A DNA stretch of 64,000 nucleotides from contig JAPOVV010000110.1 in NCBI GenBank assembly GCA_026707945.1, positions 417,535 to 481,534 on the forward strand, read 5' to 3'. Below, piece by piece: positions 44,366 to 53,847 of this stretch. Position 1 is the first letter of the stretch; each line of letters starts with the position of its first letter. This DNA comes from Gammaproteobacteria bacterium (lineage in GTDB: Bacteria > Pseudomonadota > Gammaproteobacteria > Pseudomonadales > Azotimanducaceae). A program made the position numbers and the translations under genes. Below the pieces are notes generated by a model, which was given only the letters and a program-made list of their open reading frames with translations, was not told the DNA's origin and ran no database searches.

Positions 44366-45543
44366 TGTCGACTTCGACGTACGACGTTGTTGTAAGCGGC
44401 GCTGGCATAGTGGGCCTAGCCGCGGCACATATGTTCACGCATCACGGTTACAAGACGCTCGTTGTAGACCGTGATCAATCACCTGATACAACGGGGAGAC
44501 TAGGCGCAGATTTGCGTACGATCGCGCTTTCACCGGTCGCCTCAACACAGCTGCAAGCACTCGGAATCGATCTACCATCACGAACGGGCTGTATTGAGTC
44601 GATGCACGTCTGGGAGAGCGACGGCAGTTCCGCCATTACGATGACAGCAAATGAAGTGCAGGAACCACGTCTCGCTTTCGTGTTTGAAAACAAGAGTATC
44701 GCGGCTGCTCTCAAGGCACGACGCCACGATAGGTTACAAACAAACTTGAACGGACGGATCACGGGAATAGACGTAGACGCGCGCTCAATTGAGATTGACA
44801 ACGCGAGCACCTTTCATACAGATCTCCTAGTTGTCGCAGAAGGCTCTAATTCAAGCACCTGTCAACTGTTAGGCAGCACTCTTGATATCGACCAAGAGCT
44901 GCAAGAGCACGCCATAGCGACAATCGTCAAGACTGACGCTCCGCACAAAAACTCTGCCTGGCAAGTGTTCGGACCATCACCACTCGCTTTACTACCTCTG
45001 TCAGAACCTAACATGCTGTCACTCATCTGGAGCTTACCTTCCGATGTTTCGGCCCGGACCATGGAGCTCTCTGACTGCGAATTTATGAAGTGTCTCAATC
45101 GAACGTGTGAGGAAGTTGTTGGAACTGTAACGGAAGTTGATCGCCGCATGAGCTTTCCTTTGCATCAGCGATTGGTTTCAGACTTCAATCCATTGCCTTG
45201 GGTATTGATTCTGGGCGATGCGGCTCACACAATTCACCCCCTTGCCGGACAAGGCGTGAATCTGGGTTTAGAAGATGTACGCGCTGTCGAGAACGTACTT
45301 AAAGGAGGACCTCAGCGTCTCAACACACCCAATATGTGGCGTACATTCAATGCGAAAAGGAAGCTACGTGCCGCAGCGATGGTGCAACTTATGTCATTTT
45401 TTTCGAGCATTTACGCCCTGCAGTCACCGTATATGCGATTAATCCGAAATATGGGAGTGAATTGGGTTAATACAAACGAGGGATTGAAGCGTCAAATAAT
45501 CAAAGAAGCGATGGGTTTCGGACCCATAGCGAGGGTCTTGTGA
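44365..45543 (+). CDS. ubiH: UbiH/UbiI-type flavin monooxygenase of ubiquinone synthesis
   Basis: 392 residues; the ATG shares a base with the pepP stop (TGATG). FAD motifs: G-A-G-I-V-G-L-A-A-A, G-A-D-L-R-T-I-A-L and G-D-A-A-H-T-I-H-P-L-A-G-Q-G-V-N-L-G. Hydroxylates a polyprenyl-phenol ring in ubiquinone synthesis. E. coli has two such genes (ubiH, ubiI) between pepP and gcvT; here there is one, so it might cover either or both steps. The symbol rests on position. Confidence 0.85.
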   Translation: MSTSTYDVVVSGAGIVGLAAAHMFTHHGYKTLVVDRDQSPDTTGRLGADLRTIALSPVASTQLQALGIDLPSRTGCIESMHVWESDGSSAITMTANEVQEPRLAFVFENKSIAAALKARRHDRLQTNLNGRITGIDVDARSIEIDNASTFHTDLLVVAEGSNSSTCQLLGSTLDIDQELQEHAIATIVKTDAPHKNSAWQVFGPSPLALLPLSEPNMLSLIWSLPSDVSARTMELSDCEFMKCLNRTCEEVVGTVTEVDRRMSFPLHQRLVSDFNPLPWVLILGDAAHTIHPLAGQGVNLGLEDVRAVENVLKGGPQRLNTPNMWRTFNAKRKLRAAAMVQLMSFFSSIYALQSPYMRLIRNMGVNWVNTNEGLKRQIIKEAMGFGPIARVL

Positions 45544-46598
45544 AAACCCCCTTAGCGGAATTACACGCCGAAGCAGGTGCACGGTTCATCGAATTTGCAG
45601 GTTGGCAGATGCCGGTTCACTACGGATCCCAGCTTGAGGAGCATCACGCCGTCCGCAATCACGCTGGCTGTTTTGACGTCTCTCATATGGCGGTCGTCGA
45701 CTTGGACAGTGGATACGCTGAACCTTTGCTTCGACGCCTGCTCGTTTCCGATGTGTCGCGGCTCAACGCTGGCGATGCCGTCTACAGCCTGATGTTGAAT
45801 GAGCGTGGCGGGATCGTAGACGATCTTATTACGTATCGTCGAGAACACGGGTACAGACTCGTAGTCAACGCCGGTACCACTAGGAAAGATCTCGATTGGA
45901 TCGCGCGATGTGAGCGGGAACTAAAAACGACCGCAACCGCGCATCATCGTAATGAACTCTGCATCATCGCCGTACAGGGGCCTCAAGCCGTTAAAAACGT
46001 CCGCAATTTGCTCAATTTGAGAGAACTGAATGAACTTGAATCATTCACATTCGTCGAGCGCGCAGATTACTTTGTCGCAAGAACGGGATACACAGGTGAG
46101 GATGGCGTTGAAGTCATCTGTTCCGCAGAAGCGGCAATTGACCTTTGGTCAAGATTGGTTACGAATGGCGTTCAACCCGTCGGTCTCGGCGCACGAGACT
46201 CACTACGTCTCGAAGCCGGATTGAACCTCTACGGACACGATATGAGCGACGACACGAACCCGTTTGAATGTCGTGTCGCGTGGACTATAGATTGGGAAGA
46301 CGAAGATCGTGACTTTATCGGTCGGTCAGTCGTCGAGCATGTACGGGACGAAGGTGCGCTCACAAAGCTTGTTGGTCTCAAATTGACTGAACGAGGGATT
46401 CCACGCGAAGGCTTCGCCGTGCAAACGAAAGAAGGTGCGGGGATTGTCACGAGTGGAACATTTTCACCCACGCTTAAACAAGGTATCGCGTTGGCACGGG
46501 TACCGGTTTCGACACGCGGTTCGTGCCAAGTAGAAGTACGGCGACGGTTGATTCCTGCGAAAATTGCACGCCTACCGTTCGTACGAAGAAACATATAA
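45540..46598 (+). CDS. gcvT: Glycine cleavage system T-protein (aminomethyltransferase)
   Basis: 352 residues, GTG start overlapping the ubiH stop (GTGA). F-A-G-W-Q-M-P-V-H-Y-G, D-V-S-H-M and R-T-G-Y-T-G-E-D-G are the GcvT signatures; D-S-L-R-L-E-A-G-L is also present. Transfers the methylene group from the lipoyl H-protein to THF and releases ammonia. First gene of the gcvT-H-PA-PB operon. Confidence 0.96.
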   Translation: MKTPLAELHAEAGARFIEFAGWQMPVHYGSQLEEHHAVRNHAGCFDVSHMAVVDLDSGYAEPLLRRLLVSDVSRLNAGDAVYSLMLNERGGIVDDLITYRREHGYRLVVNAGTTRKDLDWIARCERELKTTATAHHRNELCIIAVQGPQAVKNVRNLLNLRELNELESFTFVERADYFVARTGYTGEDGVEVICSAEAAIDLWSRLVTNGVQPVGLGARDSLRLEAGLNLYGHDMSDDTNPFECRVAWTIDWEDEDRDFIGRSVVEHVRDEGALTKLVGLKLTERGIPREGFAVQTKEGAGIVTSGTFSPTLKQGIALARVPVSTRGSCQVEVRRRLIPAKIARLPFVRRNI

Positions 46599-46606
46599 GG
46601 CGTCAC

Positions 46607-46999
46607 ATGCCCGACTTTCCATCCGATTTACATTACTCGCAAACCCACGAATGGGTCCGCGTTGAAGGGAACCGAGCAACGGTCGGAATCTCCGACTACG
46701 CACAAACGCAACTAGGCGATGTCGTTTATGTCGAATTGCCTGAGGTTGGCGCACATGTGGAATTCGGAGGTGAAGTTGCTGTGGTTGAATCAGTGAAAGC
46801 CGCTTCAGATATTTATGCGCCTGTCACCGGTGAAGTCGTTGACGCTAACGATGAACTGGATAGCGCACCAGAAACAGTCAATGCAGACCCATATGGTGAT
46901 GGTTGGTTTTTCATCATCGAGATGACCAACGACGAATTACCGAGTGACTTGCTGACGGCTGAGGGTTACGAAGCGCATTGTCAGGCAGAAGGCGAATAA
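46607..46999 (+). CDS. gcvH: Glycine cleavage system H-protein
   Basis: 130 residues from the ATG at 46607; the longer frame runs into gcvT. T-H-E-W-V-R near the N-terminus and the lipoylation site E-S-V-K-A-A-S-D. Carries the aminomethyl intermediate between P-, T- and L-proteins. Eight bases after gcvT. Confidence 0.97.
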   Translation: MPDFPSDLHYSQTHEWVRVEGNRATVGISDYAQTQLGDVVYVELPEVGAHVEFGGEVAVVESVKAASDIYAPVTGEVVDANDELDSAPETVNADPYGDGWFFIIEMTNDELPSDLLTAEGYEAHCQAEGE

Positions 47000-47014
47000 C
47001 CTAAGCAACGCCGT

Positions 47015-48352
47015 ATGCCGTTCATTCCTCACACGCATGCTGACAAAGAAAGCATGTTAGACACGCTCGGGATCGCGTCAATCGACGATCTATTCGATGA
47101 GATACCGAAGGAAATACAGTGCGAGGGATTGCCGGATGTTCCCGACGGCATTTCCGAAATGGCAATGTTGAGCCATATGGCTAAGCGAGCCCGCGATGAC
47201 TCGGCAGGAATCTGCTTTCTAGGTGCTGGCTGTTACGATCACTATATCCCCTCTGCGGTATGGGACATCGCTAGTCGAGGCGAATTCCTTACGGCGTACA
47301 CACCCTATCAAGCGGAAGCCAGTCAAGGCACGTTACAGCTCGTATACGAGTTTCAGACGATGCTTGCTTCACTTACCTCGATGGATGTCGCGAACGCGTC
47401 TGTTTACGATGGTGCATCGGCATTGGCCGAAGCGATTCTGATGGCAGTACGTGTCAATCGCAAGTCGAAGTCTCGACGGGTATTGGTGCCTGCATCGCTA
47501 CATCCGTTTTATCTCGCGACCGTTAGGTCCATTGTCACCCATCAAGATATCAATGTTGAATTGATGGCCCTCGAGGACGGACTTTCGGCAATATCGGATA
47601 GCGTGCTTAACGACGCGATCGCTGTCGTCGTGCAACAGCCTAATTTCTTTGGCTTACTCGAAGATGTCGATGCATTAACAACCCGCGCTCATGATGCCGG
47701 TGCTCTAGTGATCGGCGTGGTCAATCCCATGACTCTAGCGCTACTGAAGCCTCCTGGAGATTGGGGAGATACCGGTGCCGACATCGTGTGTGGCGACGGG
47801 CAGCCGCTCGGAATCCCAATGGCGTCTGGAGGTCCGTCGTTCGGCTTTCTTTGCACTCGAATGGCGCATGTGAGGCAACTTCCAGGACGCATCGCAGGCC
47901 GTACTCAAGACAAAACGGGGAACTGGGGATTCGTTTTAACCTTGCAGGCTCGAGAGCAACACATACGACGCGCAAAAGCAACATCGAACATTTGCACGAA
48001 TCAAGGACTACTCGTAACCGCGGCAACTATTTACATGACGCTACTCGGTCCACAGGGTTTGAATGAAGTCGCAAGCGCGTGTGTACGCAACACTCATCGG
48101 TTGGCGGAACGCTTAACCGAGCTCCCCAATGTGTCGATGCGTTTCGATGCGCCTTACTTTCATGAATGTGTACTAGATTTCGAGGAATCTACCGACGCAA
48201 TTCAACACCGATTGCTCAATAGCGGCATTCTGGGCGGCTATCCATTGACTGGTTTGATCGAAAAAGGCGACCAAGCCATGCTCATTTGCGCGACAGAGAC
48301 ACGGACTGATCGAGACATCGAAAGCTATTACCGGGCACTCTCTGATGGCTGA
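47015..48352 (+). CDS. gcvPA: Glycine dehydrogenase (decarboxylating) subunit 1
   Basis: 445 residues, the N-terminal half of P-protein as a separate subunit. Y-T-P-Y-Q-A-E-A-S-Q-G-T-L-Q and A-N-A-S-V-Y-D-G-A-S-A-L-A-E are its hallmark motifs. It forms a heterotetramer with subunit 2. The split form is normal in Firmicutes and archaea; E. coli has a fused gcvP, so this is a notable lineage trait and not a broken gene: lengths are normal and the next gene overlaps by only 8 bases. Confidence 0.95.
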   Translation: MPFIPHTHADKESMLDTLGIASIDDLFDEIPKEIQCEGLPDVPDGISEMAMLSHMAKRARDDSAGICFLGAGCYDHYIPSAVWDIASRGEFLTAYTPYQAEASQGTLQLVYEFQTMLASLTSMDVANASVYDGASALAEAILMAVRVNRKSKSRRVLVPASLHPFYLATVRSIVTHQDINVELMALEDGLSAISDSVLNDAIAVVVQQPNFFGLLEDVDALTTRAHDAGALVIGVVNPMTLALLKPPGDWGDTGADIVCGDGQPLGIPMASGGPSFGFLCTRMAHVRQLPGRIAGRTQDKTGNWGFVLTLQAREQHIRRAKATSNICTNQGLLVTAATIYMTLLGPQGLNEVASACVRNTHRLAERLTELPNVSMRFDAPYFHECVLDFEESTDAIQHRLLNSGILGGYPLTGLIEKGDQAMLICATETRTDRDIESYYRALSDG

Positions 48353-49793
48353 TACGATATTCGATAAATCACGCCCGACGCGAAGAGCAGCAGCGCAACG
48401 CGTTGAAAGCCGCGCCACCGAGAAATTCGTTCCTGAACAATTTCAGAGACTTTCACCGCCTATGCTGCCCGAGGTTTCGGAACTACAGGCAGTTCGACAT
48501 TTCACCAATCTAGCACGGCGAAACTTCTCGATCGACACACACTTCTACCCCTTGGGTTCTTGTACGATGAAGTACAACCCGAGGGGCGCACACCGAGCGG
48601 CCATGCAGGACGGATTCCTTAACCGACATCCGCTCACTCCAACATCACACAGTCAGGGCGTCCTTTCGTGCTTGTACGAATTACAAGAGATTCTCCAGAA
48701 CGTGACCGGGACTGCCCAAGTCTGCCTCACTCCTATGGCCGGAGCCCAAGGCGAACTGACCGGCGCGTTGATGATCAAGGCGTATCACGCGGATAACAAC
48801 GACCATGAACGTCTTGAGATCATCGTTCCTACTGCTGCCCACGGTACGAATCCGGCGACGGCAAGTATGGCAGGTCTGATTGCGAAGGAAGTCGAAGTAA
48901 ATGCGGACGGAGATGTCGATCTGGAGAGCCTCAAACGTGTTGTAGGTCCCAAAACGGCGGGGGTAATGCTCACCAACCCAAGCACGTGTGCGGTTTTCGA
49001 GCGAAGAATCCAAGCGATCAGTGACATCGTCCATGACGCAGGTGGATTGTTGTACTACGATGGCGCGAATCTCAATGCAATCCTGGGTCGTGCGCGCCCA
49101 GGCGATATGCAGTTCGATGTACTACATCTGAATTTGCACAAGACATTCGCGACACCTCATGGCGGCGGTGGTCCAGGCGCCGGACCCGTTGGGGCGAATG
49201 AGTTGCTAGCTCCGTACCTACCCACACCTATGGTCATAAAGTCAGAGAGTGGTTATCGATGGCTTGATCAGGCAGAACGTCCGAAATCAATAGGCCGGTT
49301 GTCGTCGTTCATGGGCAATGTCGGTATTTTGTTGAGAGCCTATGCATATTCGTTGATGCTCGGGGGGAATGGCATGTGCGACGTAAGCGATTACGCAACG
49401 CTAAACGCCAACTACCTAATGAGACGCCTGTCAGACGCCGGATTCCATCCTGCCTACCCGGTCCGACGTGCAACACACGAATTCGCCATCTCATTGCGAC
49501 AAGAAGCGAAAGAAACTGGCGTGACCGCTATGGATTTTGCGAAACGACTTCTCGACTACGGATTTCACGCTCCGACGACTTATTTCCCCTTGTTGATCCC
49601 AGAGTGCTTCTTAATAGAACCTACCGAAACGGAAACCAAAGAAGAACTAGACGCATTCGCGGATGCGATGATCGCCATCCTGAAAGAAGCTCAGCAGGAC
49701 CCCGAGTTCGTTAAGCAAGCACCACATGAACAATCGGTCGGTCGCTTGGACGAAGTGCAAGCCGTTCGTCAGCTTGACGTTACCGCTCATTAA
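48345..49793 (+). CDS. gcvPB: Glycine dehydrogenase (decarboxylating) subunit 2
   Basis: 482 residues, the PLP-binding half of P-protein: the Schiff-base Lys is in N-L-H-K-T-F-A-T-P-H, preceding the Gly-rich G-G-G-G-P-G. Y-P-L-G-S-C-T-M-K-Y-N-P near residue 70 is diagnostic. Decarboxylates glycine and loads H-protein. Ends the gcv operon; no terminator hairpin is visible in the 82 bases that follow. Confidence 0.96.
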   Translation: MADTIFDKSRPTRRAAAQRVESRATEKFVPEQFQRLSPPMLPEVSELQAVRHFTNLARRNFSIDTHFYPLGSCTMKYNPRGAHRAAMQDGFLNRHPLTPTSHSQGVLSCLYELQEILQNVTGTAQVCLTPMAGAQGELTGALMIKAYHADNNDHERLEIIVPTAAHGTNPATASMAGLIAKEVEVNADGDVDLESLKRVVGPKTAGVMLTNPSTCAVFERRIQAISDIVHDAGGLLYYDGANLNAILGRARPGDMQFDVLHLNLHKTFATPHGGGGPGAGPVGANELLAPYLPTPMVIKSESGYRWLDQAERPKSIGRLSSFMGNVGILLRAYAYSLMLGGNGMCDVSDYATLNANYLMRRLSDAGFHPAYPVRRATHEFAISLRQEAKETGVTAMDFAKRLLDYGFHAPTTYFPLLIPECFLIEPTETETKEELDAFADAMIAILKEAQQDPEFVKQAPHEQSVGRLDEVQAVRQLDVTAH

Positions 49794-49875
49794 TCAGCTT
49801 CAATCTGCAGCACGCAAACGCAAAGAAGCTACATACGCCGATACCTAGCCCAAACCGTTTCACCAAAATAAGCGA

Positions 49876-50724
49876 ATGCCTGCGGTTTACTCGGATCTTG
49901 ATTTTTTAGCTGCTGACGCGATTTCTCAGCAAGAAAACGTCGTAATTGGAAAGGCGGGTAATCGTGATCTAACCGGCACTCTCTATTTGCCCCCGATAGC
50001 CGATGAACAGCGACCCGCCGTGGTGATCGTCCACGGTGGCGGATGGCGCAAAGGATCTCCTCGCGGGGTTAGCGGATTCGGAGAGTTCCTCAGTCAGGCC
50101 GGGTTCGTCTGTCTCTGCCCTGCGTATCGTCTAAGTGGGGAAGCCCACTGGCCCGCGCAAATTCACGACGTCAAATGTGCGATCCGCTTTCTGAAATCCA
50201 ATCACAAGCAGTTTGGACTTGATAAGGAACGTGTCGGCATCACCGGTGATTCAGCGGGTGGTCACCTCGCACTAATGGCCGCACTCGAAACCGATTTTGA
50301 AGGATCAGGAGGGCACGCAGAGGAAACGAGCGACATAAAAGCGGTAGGTGCAATGTATGGTCCCGTTCGCGTACGGAAGACGCGCACTGATGGGTCACCC
50401 TTGGGTCTACTCCGACCAGACGCGACGGCATCCGACTACGCTTCCGCAAGCCCGATAAATTACGACCTTACCGCGTTTCCGCCTTGCCTTCTGATTCATG
50501 GTGCCGACGATCCAGCTGTTCCACTAACAGGCACACTTGAGCTTTTCACCAAACTCGTTGAACTCGATCGTACGGTCGAGTTACATTCGTTCGCTGGAGA
50601 GGGTCACGCGTTTGATCGACGCAGCTCGACTCAAGAACGTATGGTTGACGTTCTCGATCCTTCATCGATCAGTGGACCAACGGTTGTTCGACTGATTGCA
50701 CGCTTTTTCTCGAAATATCTTTAA
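49876..50724 (+). CDS. Alpha/beta-hydrolase (esterase, BD-FAE/hormone-sensitive lipase-like)
   Basis: 282 residues. Oxyanion motif H-G-G-G-W-R, nucleophile G-D-S-A-G-G-H, the acid in G-A-D-D-P-A-V-P and His in G-E-G-H-A-F complete the triad. No signal peptide, so cytosolic. Its stop and the following ATG share a base (TAATG), placing it in the sugar-acid operon, where it might open a sugar lactone or remove an acyl group; the substrate is unknown. Confidence 0.87.
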   Translation: MPAVYSDLDFLAADAISQQENVVIGKAGNRDLTGTLYLPPIADEQRPAVVIVHGGGWRKGSPRGVSGFGEFLSQAGFVCLCPAYRLSGEAHWPAQIHDVKCAIRFLKSNHKQFGLDKERVGITGDSAGGHLALMAALETDFEGSGGHAEETSDIKAVGAMYGPVRVRKTRTDGSPLGLLRPDATASDYASASPINYDLTAFPPCLLIHGADDPAVPLTGTLELFTKLVELDRTVELHSFAGEGHAFDRRSSTQERMVDVLDPSSISGPTVVRLIARFFSKYL

Positions 50725-52019
50725 TGATGACAGACGGACGCGTAAATCTCGGCGTTATCGCCGACGACCTCACCGGTGGTGCAAAAGTTGCTAGTCTGCT
50801 CGAAAGCGCTGGCGTACGTTGTCCTTTACTTACATCTGACGCCGCCCTCGATTCGCTGTCGGGAAATGAACAAGCAGTTGTTCTCGGTCGCAAGCTGTTA
50901 GCGATACCCCCGGAAGAAGCCGTCGCCGATGCGTCGAGAAGCGCCAAATCGTTACTCGCGAACGATGTCCGTCAGATCTACTACAAATACAGTGCGCTTT
51001 TTTCGTCAACCTCGCGTGGAAACATAGGTCCTGTTGCCGAAGCCTTGATGTCGCTTACCCAAGCTAATTCAGTCTTGTTTTGTCCCGCACGACCTGAACA
51101 TAACGCGACCGTTTATCAAGGAAGACTGTTTCTTGGTCGAAACATGCTTCACGAAACACCCAGACGTTACGACCCCGTGACGCCGATGACCAACTCAAAT
51201 CTCGTTGAAGTATTGCAGTCGCAAAGCAAAGTTAATGTCGGGCTCTTACCGTTAAGAGTGGTTCGAGGCGACGCTGAGGCGACTCGACGCTTCTTGGATA
51301 ACCAGATCGCAGAAGATGTTAGGTTCTTCATCGTTGACGCTATCGAGCCAGCCGACCTAGGCCATATCGCCAAACTAGCTCACGACACTCCGCTTACGTC
51401 CGGTTCCGATGACTATCCGGTTGCTTTAGCACACCATTGGTCAGTCCGTTCGAACAACAAAGTAGGAAGAACGTTCTTAGCCCCTGCGCCAGGTCATATC
51501 GTGCTCATATCAGGCAGCTGCACTCCGAAGAGCGTGCGTCAATTAGAGAGGTTCGAAGAACGGTATCCGGTATTCCGGATCGATCTAATTCAAGCCGCAA
51601 ACGACATCGCACTTGCAGACGAGGTGGAGGAATGGGCGGCACAGCGCGTTGCAACTACCCCTATCGGCATAGCGACGTCGGCCTCACCAGACGTCGTGAG
51701 ACAAGTGCAATCGACACTGGGCAGAGAGGGTGCATCCTCGCTAGCAGAAAATATCTTAGGTCGAATTGCGAAAAAACTTCACGGGCTAGGAGTACGTAAG
51801 TTTCTTGTAGCAGGTGGCGAAACGTCAGGTGAAGTACTTAACGTACTCGGAGTGGACCGAGTCGAAGTCGCCGTTCACGACGAACTGTTAGGCGGGTACT
51901 GTCACAAAGGCGGCGATGACCCTATCGCATTCGTTCTGAAGGCAGGATCAACAGGTGACGAGGACTTCTATCAAATCGCCTTGTCCCGACTTGAAAAAGC
52001 CGATGCAATCGGTAACTGA
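50724..52019 (+). CDS. otnK: Four-carbon acid sugar kinase (DUF1537; 3-oxo-tetronate kinase type)
   Basis: 431 residues with both halves of the family: N-terminal G-V-I-A-D-D-L-T-G-G-A-K and C-terminal L-V-A-G-G-E-T-S-G-E-V. Such kinases phosphorylate 3-oxo-tetronates or threonate. The adjacent class II aldolase-like decarboxylase and TIM-barrel isomerase match the Otn pathway that ends in dihydroxyacetone phosphate, so OtnK is more likely than threonate kinase DtnK. The symbol is by context. Confidence 0.85.
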   Translation: MMTDGRVNLGVIADDLTGGAKVASLLESAGVRCPLLTSDAALDSLSGNEQAVVLGRKLLAIPPEEAVADASRSAKSLLANDVRQIYYKYSALFSSTSRGNIGPVAEALMSLTQANSVLFCPARPEHNATVYQGRLFLGRNMLHETPRRYDPVTPMTNSNLVEVLQSQSKVNVGLLPLRVVRGDAEATRRFLDNQIAEDVRFFIVDAIEPADLGHIAKLAHDTPLTSGSDDYPVALAHHWSVRSNNKVGRTFLAPAPGHIVLISGSCTPKSVRQLERFEERYPVFRIDLIQAANDIALADEVEEWAAQRVATTPIGIATSASPDVVRQVQSTLGREGASSLAENILGRIAKKLHGLGVRKFLVAGGETSGEVLNVLGVDRVEVAVHDELLGGYCHKGGDDPIAFVLKAGSTGDEDFYQIALSRLEKADAIGN

Positions 52020-52033
52020 AATAGGAAATCACA

Positions 52034-52690
52034 ATGTCGGCCACCGATGAGGAATACCAGTTGCGAGAGCAACTCGTCGAGCACTATAAGAAGGTAGAAA
52101 CTCTTCGCTTGAACGAGATGTCGTCGGGGAATCTGAGCGTCAGGTTTGGTGATAGGATGCTAATCTCGCCGAACGGCGCTTCAGCGGAATCTATTTCAGC
52201 AGATTCAATCGTCAACACATCATTCGATGGCGACTATTTCGGCGATCGCAAACCATCGTCTGAATGGCGTATGCATGCTGGAATATACAAGAAACATGAA
52301 GACGCTCAAGCGATCGTACATACGCACTCCGATTATTGCGTCGCGGTATCGAGTCACGTAGTCGCGCTTCCAGGTTTTCACTATCTAGTAGGAGTGTTCG
52401 GTGGAAATGACGTCCCATGTGTCCCTTATTCGACCTTTGGAACTCAAGCGCTTGCAGACGACGCCGCTGCCGCCCTTGCGGATCGAACAGCATGTTTGCT
52501 AGGGAATCACGGCATGATTTGTAAAGGACCGACTCTACGTCGCGCAGTAAAAACGGCGCAGCGACTGGAAATCATGTGCAGACAATATGTACTTTCGAAA
52601 GCTCTAGGAGAACCTCGGCATCTGACCGACGAGGAGTGGTATGCCTTTCACCACCGCGCAGAAGAAGAACAATATGGCAAGAGCCGGTGA
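52034..52690 (+). CDS. otnC: Class II aldolase-family decarboxylase (3-oxo-tetronate 4-phosphate decarboxylase type)
   Basis: 218 residues. Zinc ligands H-T-H-S-D-Y in the first half and the C-terminal G-N-H-G-M-I-C; N-terminal M-S-S-G-N-L-S-V-R typical of the AraD/FucA family. Next to the kinase, it is expected to decarboxylate the phosphorylated 3-oxo-tetronate. AGGAAA precedes the ATG. Confidence 0.87.
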   Translation: MSATDEEYQLREQLVEHYKKVETLRLNEMSSGNLSVRFGDRMLISPNGASAESISADSIVNTSFDGDYFGDRKPSSEWRMHAGIYKKHEDAQAIVHTHSDYCVAVSSHVVALPGFHYLVGVFGGNDVPCVPYSTFGTQALADDAAAALADRTACLLGNHGMICKGPTLRRAVKTAQRLEIMCRQYVLSKALGEPRHLTDEEWYAFHHRAEEEQYGKSR

Positions 52691-52743
52691 GAAGTGCCGT
52701 TTTTACACACGTTGAACGGCGTCACTAACTCGCGTCGACAGGG

Positions 52744-53823
52744 ATGACAGTGACGACCCAGAAGGAATTCCAGGAACGCATCGTTCGCGTCGAGCGACCG
52801 ACTCATCATTTCAAATTCCTGACCTCGCAAGACGGCGCCATGCTGGGGTTAAACGATGCTAATGAGTTGGTTCTCTGTGAAGAAGCAGATGATCAGGTAG
52901 TTTGGGATATCGATGCGATGGAACTTGAACATGTCGCATCGAAAACAAAGCTGTCCGCAAAAATTGAAAACGATCAGTGTTTCGTTGACGTTAACGGTAA
53001 CACCAGAACCTTCAGCATTGACCATGGTCCGGAAAAACTCCCTTCAGAGTATCTGACGCACTTGAAGAGGGAAGGGTGGGTGTGTTTGACCTGCATTCTA
53101 AATTCTGACATTGTCGAAAGCCTACAGCGCGTGGCTGGTTCAGATGCGTACGAACATCTTTCGATGAACAACGATTCACCAAAAATCTGTCAGGATGTTG
53201 CTGTTGGACAAGCCATCAGCGAACCCATCTCTCTCTGGTTGATTCGACAGTACATGCAAACTAGAGACCTGCACTTAGGACACCCGCCAGGCTTTGCAGT
53301 CTTGAGACCTTACGACGGGGAGAGCCCAGTTCAAGGTTGGCATTCAGACATCCCGTATATCCCATCCGTCGGTGGAAATCTAGTTGCCGATCGCAAAGGC
53401 CCTATCAAGGCAGTTCAACGCAATGTTTGCGTATCAGACTTCAAGAAGGAAAACGGAGCAACAGCCTACAAACTAGGTTCGCATACTGCCGACAATCCGC
53501 CTCCGGAGTGGAACCCCGCACGATTCGGTGGGTCGCCGAATGCGCGACCTTATAGTGGCCCCGATGCGGACGTCGTCGAAGCACCTGCTGGAAGCATCGT
53601 CTTGTACGATGCGAGGACCTGGCATCGAGCCGGATTTAATCACAGCAAGCATAAGCGTGCCGCCATGCTGCAGTCGTTTCAAGCTGCGGACGTAATTCCA
53701 AAACGTGATACCCGACCAGCATGCGAGAAATGGCACGCGACTCCCGCCTATGAACAGTTGAATCTTCGCCAACAACGGGAGATCACCGAGCTCCTCATGA
53801 ATCAACCAGATTTACCGGACTAA
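52744..53823 (+). CDS. PhyH-type dioxygenase with an extra N-terminal beta domain
   Basis: 359 residues. The C-terminal 250 residues are a phytanoyl-CoA dioxygenase-like fold: iron ligands H-S-D in Q-G-W-H-S-D-I-P-Y and His in R-T-W-H-R-A-G, with the 2-oxoglutarate Arg in H-K-R-A-A-M. The first 95 residues contain alternating strands (H-H-F-K-F-L-T-S-Q-D-G, then L-V-L-C-E-E-A-D-D) like a fascin/ricin-type trefoil segment, unusual for this family. Member of the sugar-acid operon, so possibly an oxygenase for a modified sugar. Confidence 0.8.
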   Translation: MTVTTQKEFQERIVRVERPTHHFKFLTSQDGAMLGLNDANELVLCEEADDQVVWDIDAMELEHVASKTKLSAKIENDQCFVDVNGNTRTFSIDHGPEKLPSEYLTHLKREGWVCLTCILNSDIVESLQRVAGSDAYEHLSMNNDSPKICQDVAVGQAISEPISLWLIRQYMQTRDLHLGHPPGFAVLRPYDGESPVQGWHSDIPYIPSVGGNLVADRKGPIKAVQRNVCVSDFKKENGATAYKLGSHTADNPPPEWNPARFGGSPNARPYSGPDADVVEAPAGSIVLYDARTWHRAGFNHSKHKRAAMLQSFQAADVIPKRDTRPACEKWHATPAYEQLNLRQQREITELLMNQPDLPD

Positions 53824-53847
53824 GACTAGACACATTGAGATAAAACC

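Noticed and set aside
47015..49793. Frameshift breaking gcvP into two pieces
   Set aside because: Both parts have the normal length and starts of the split gcvPA/gcvPB subunits, and the 8-base overlap is typical of coupling.
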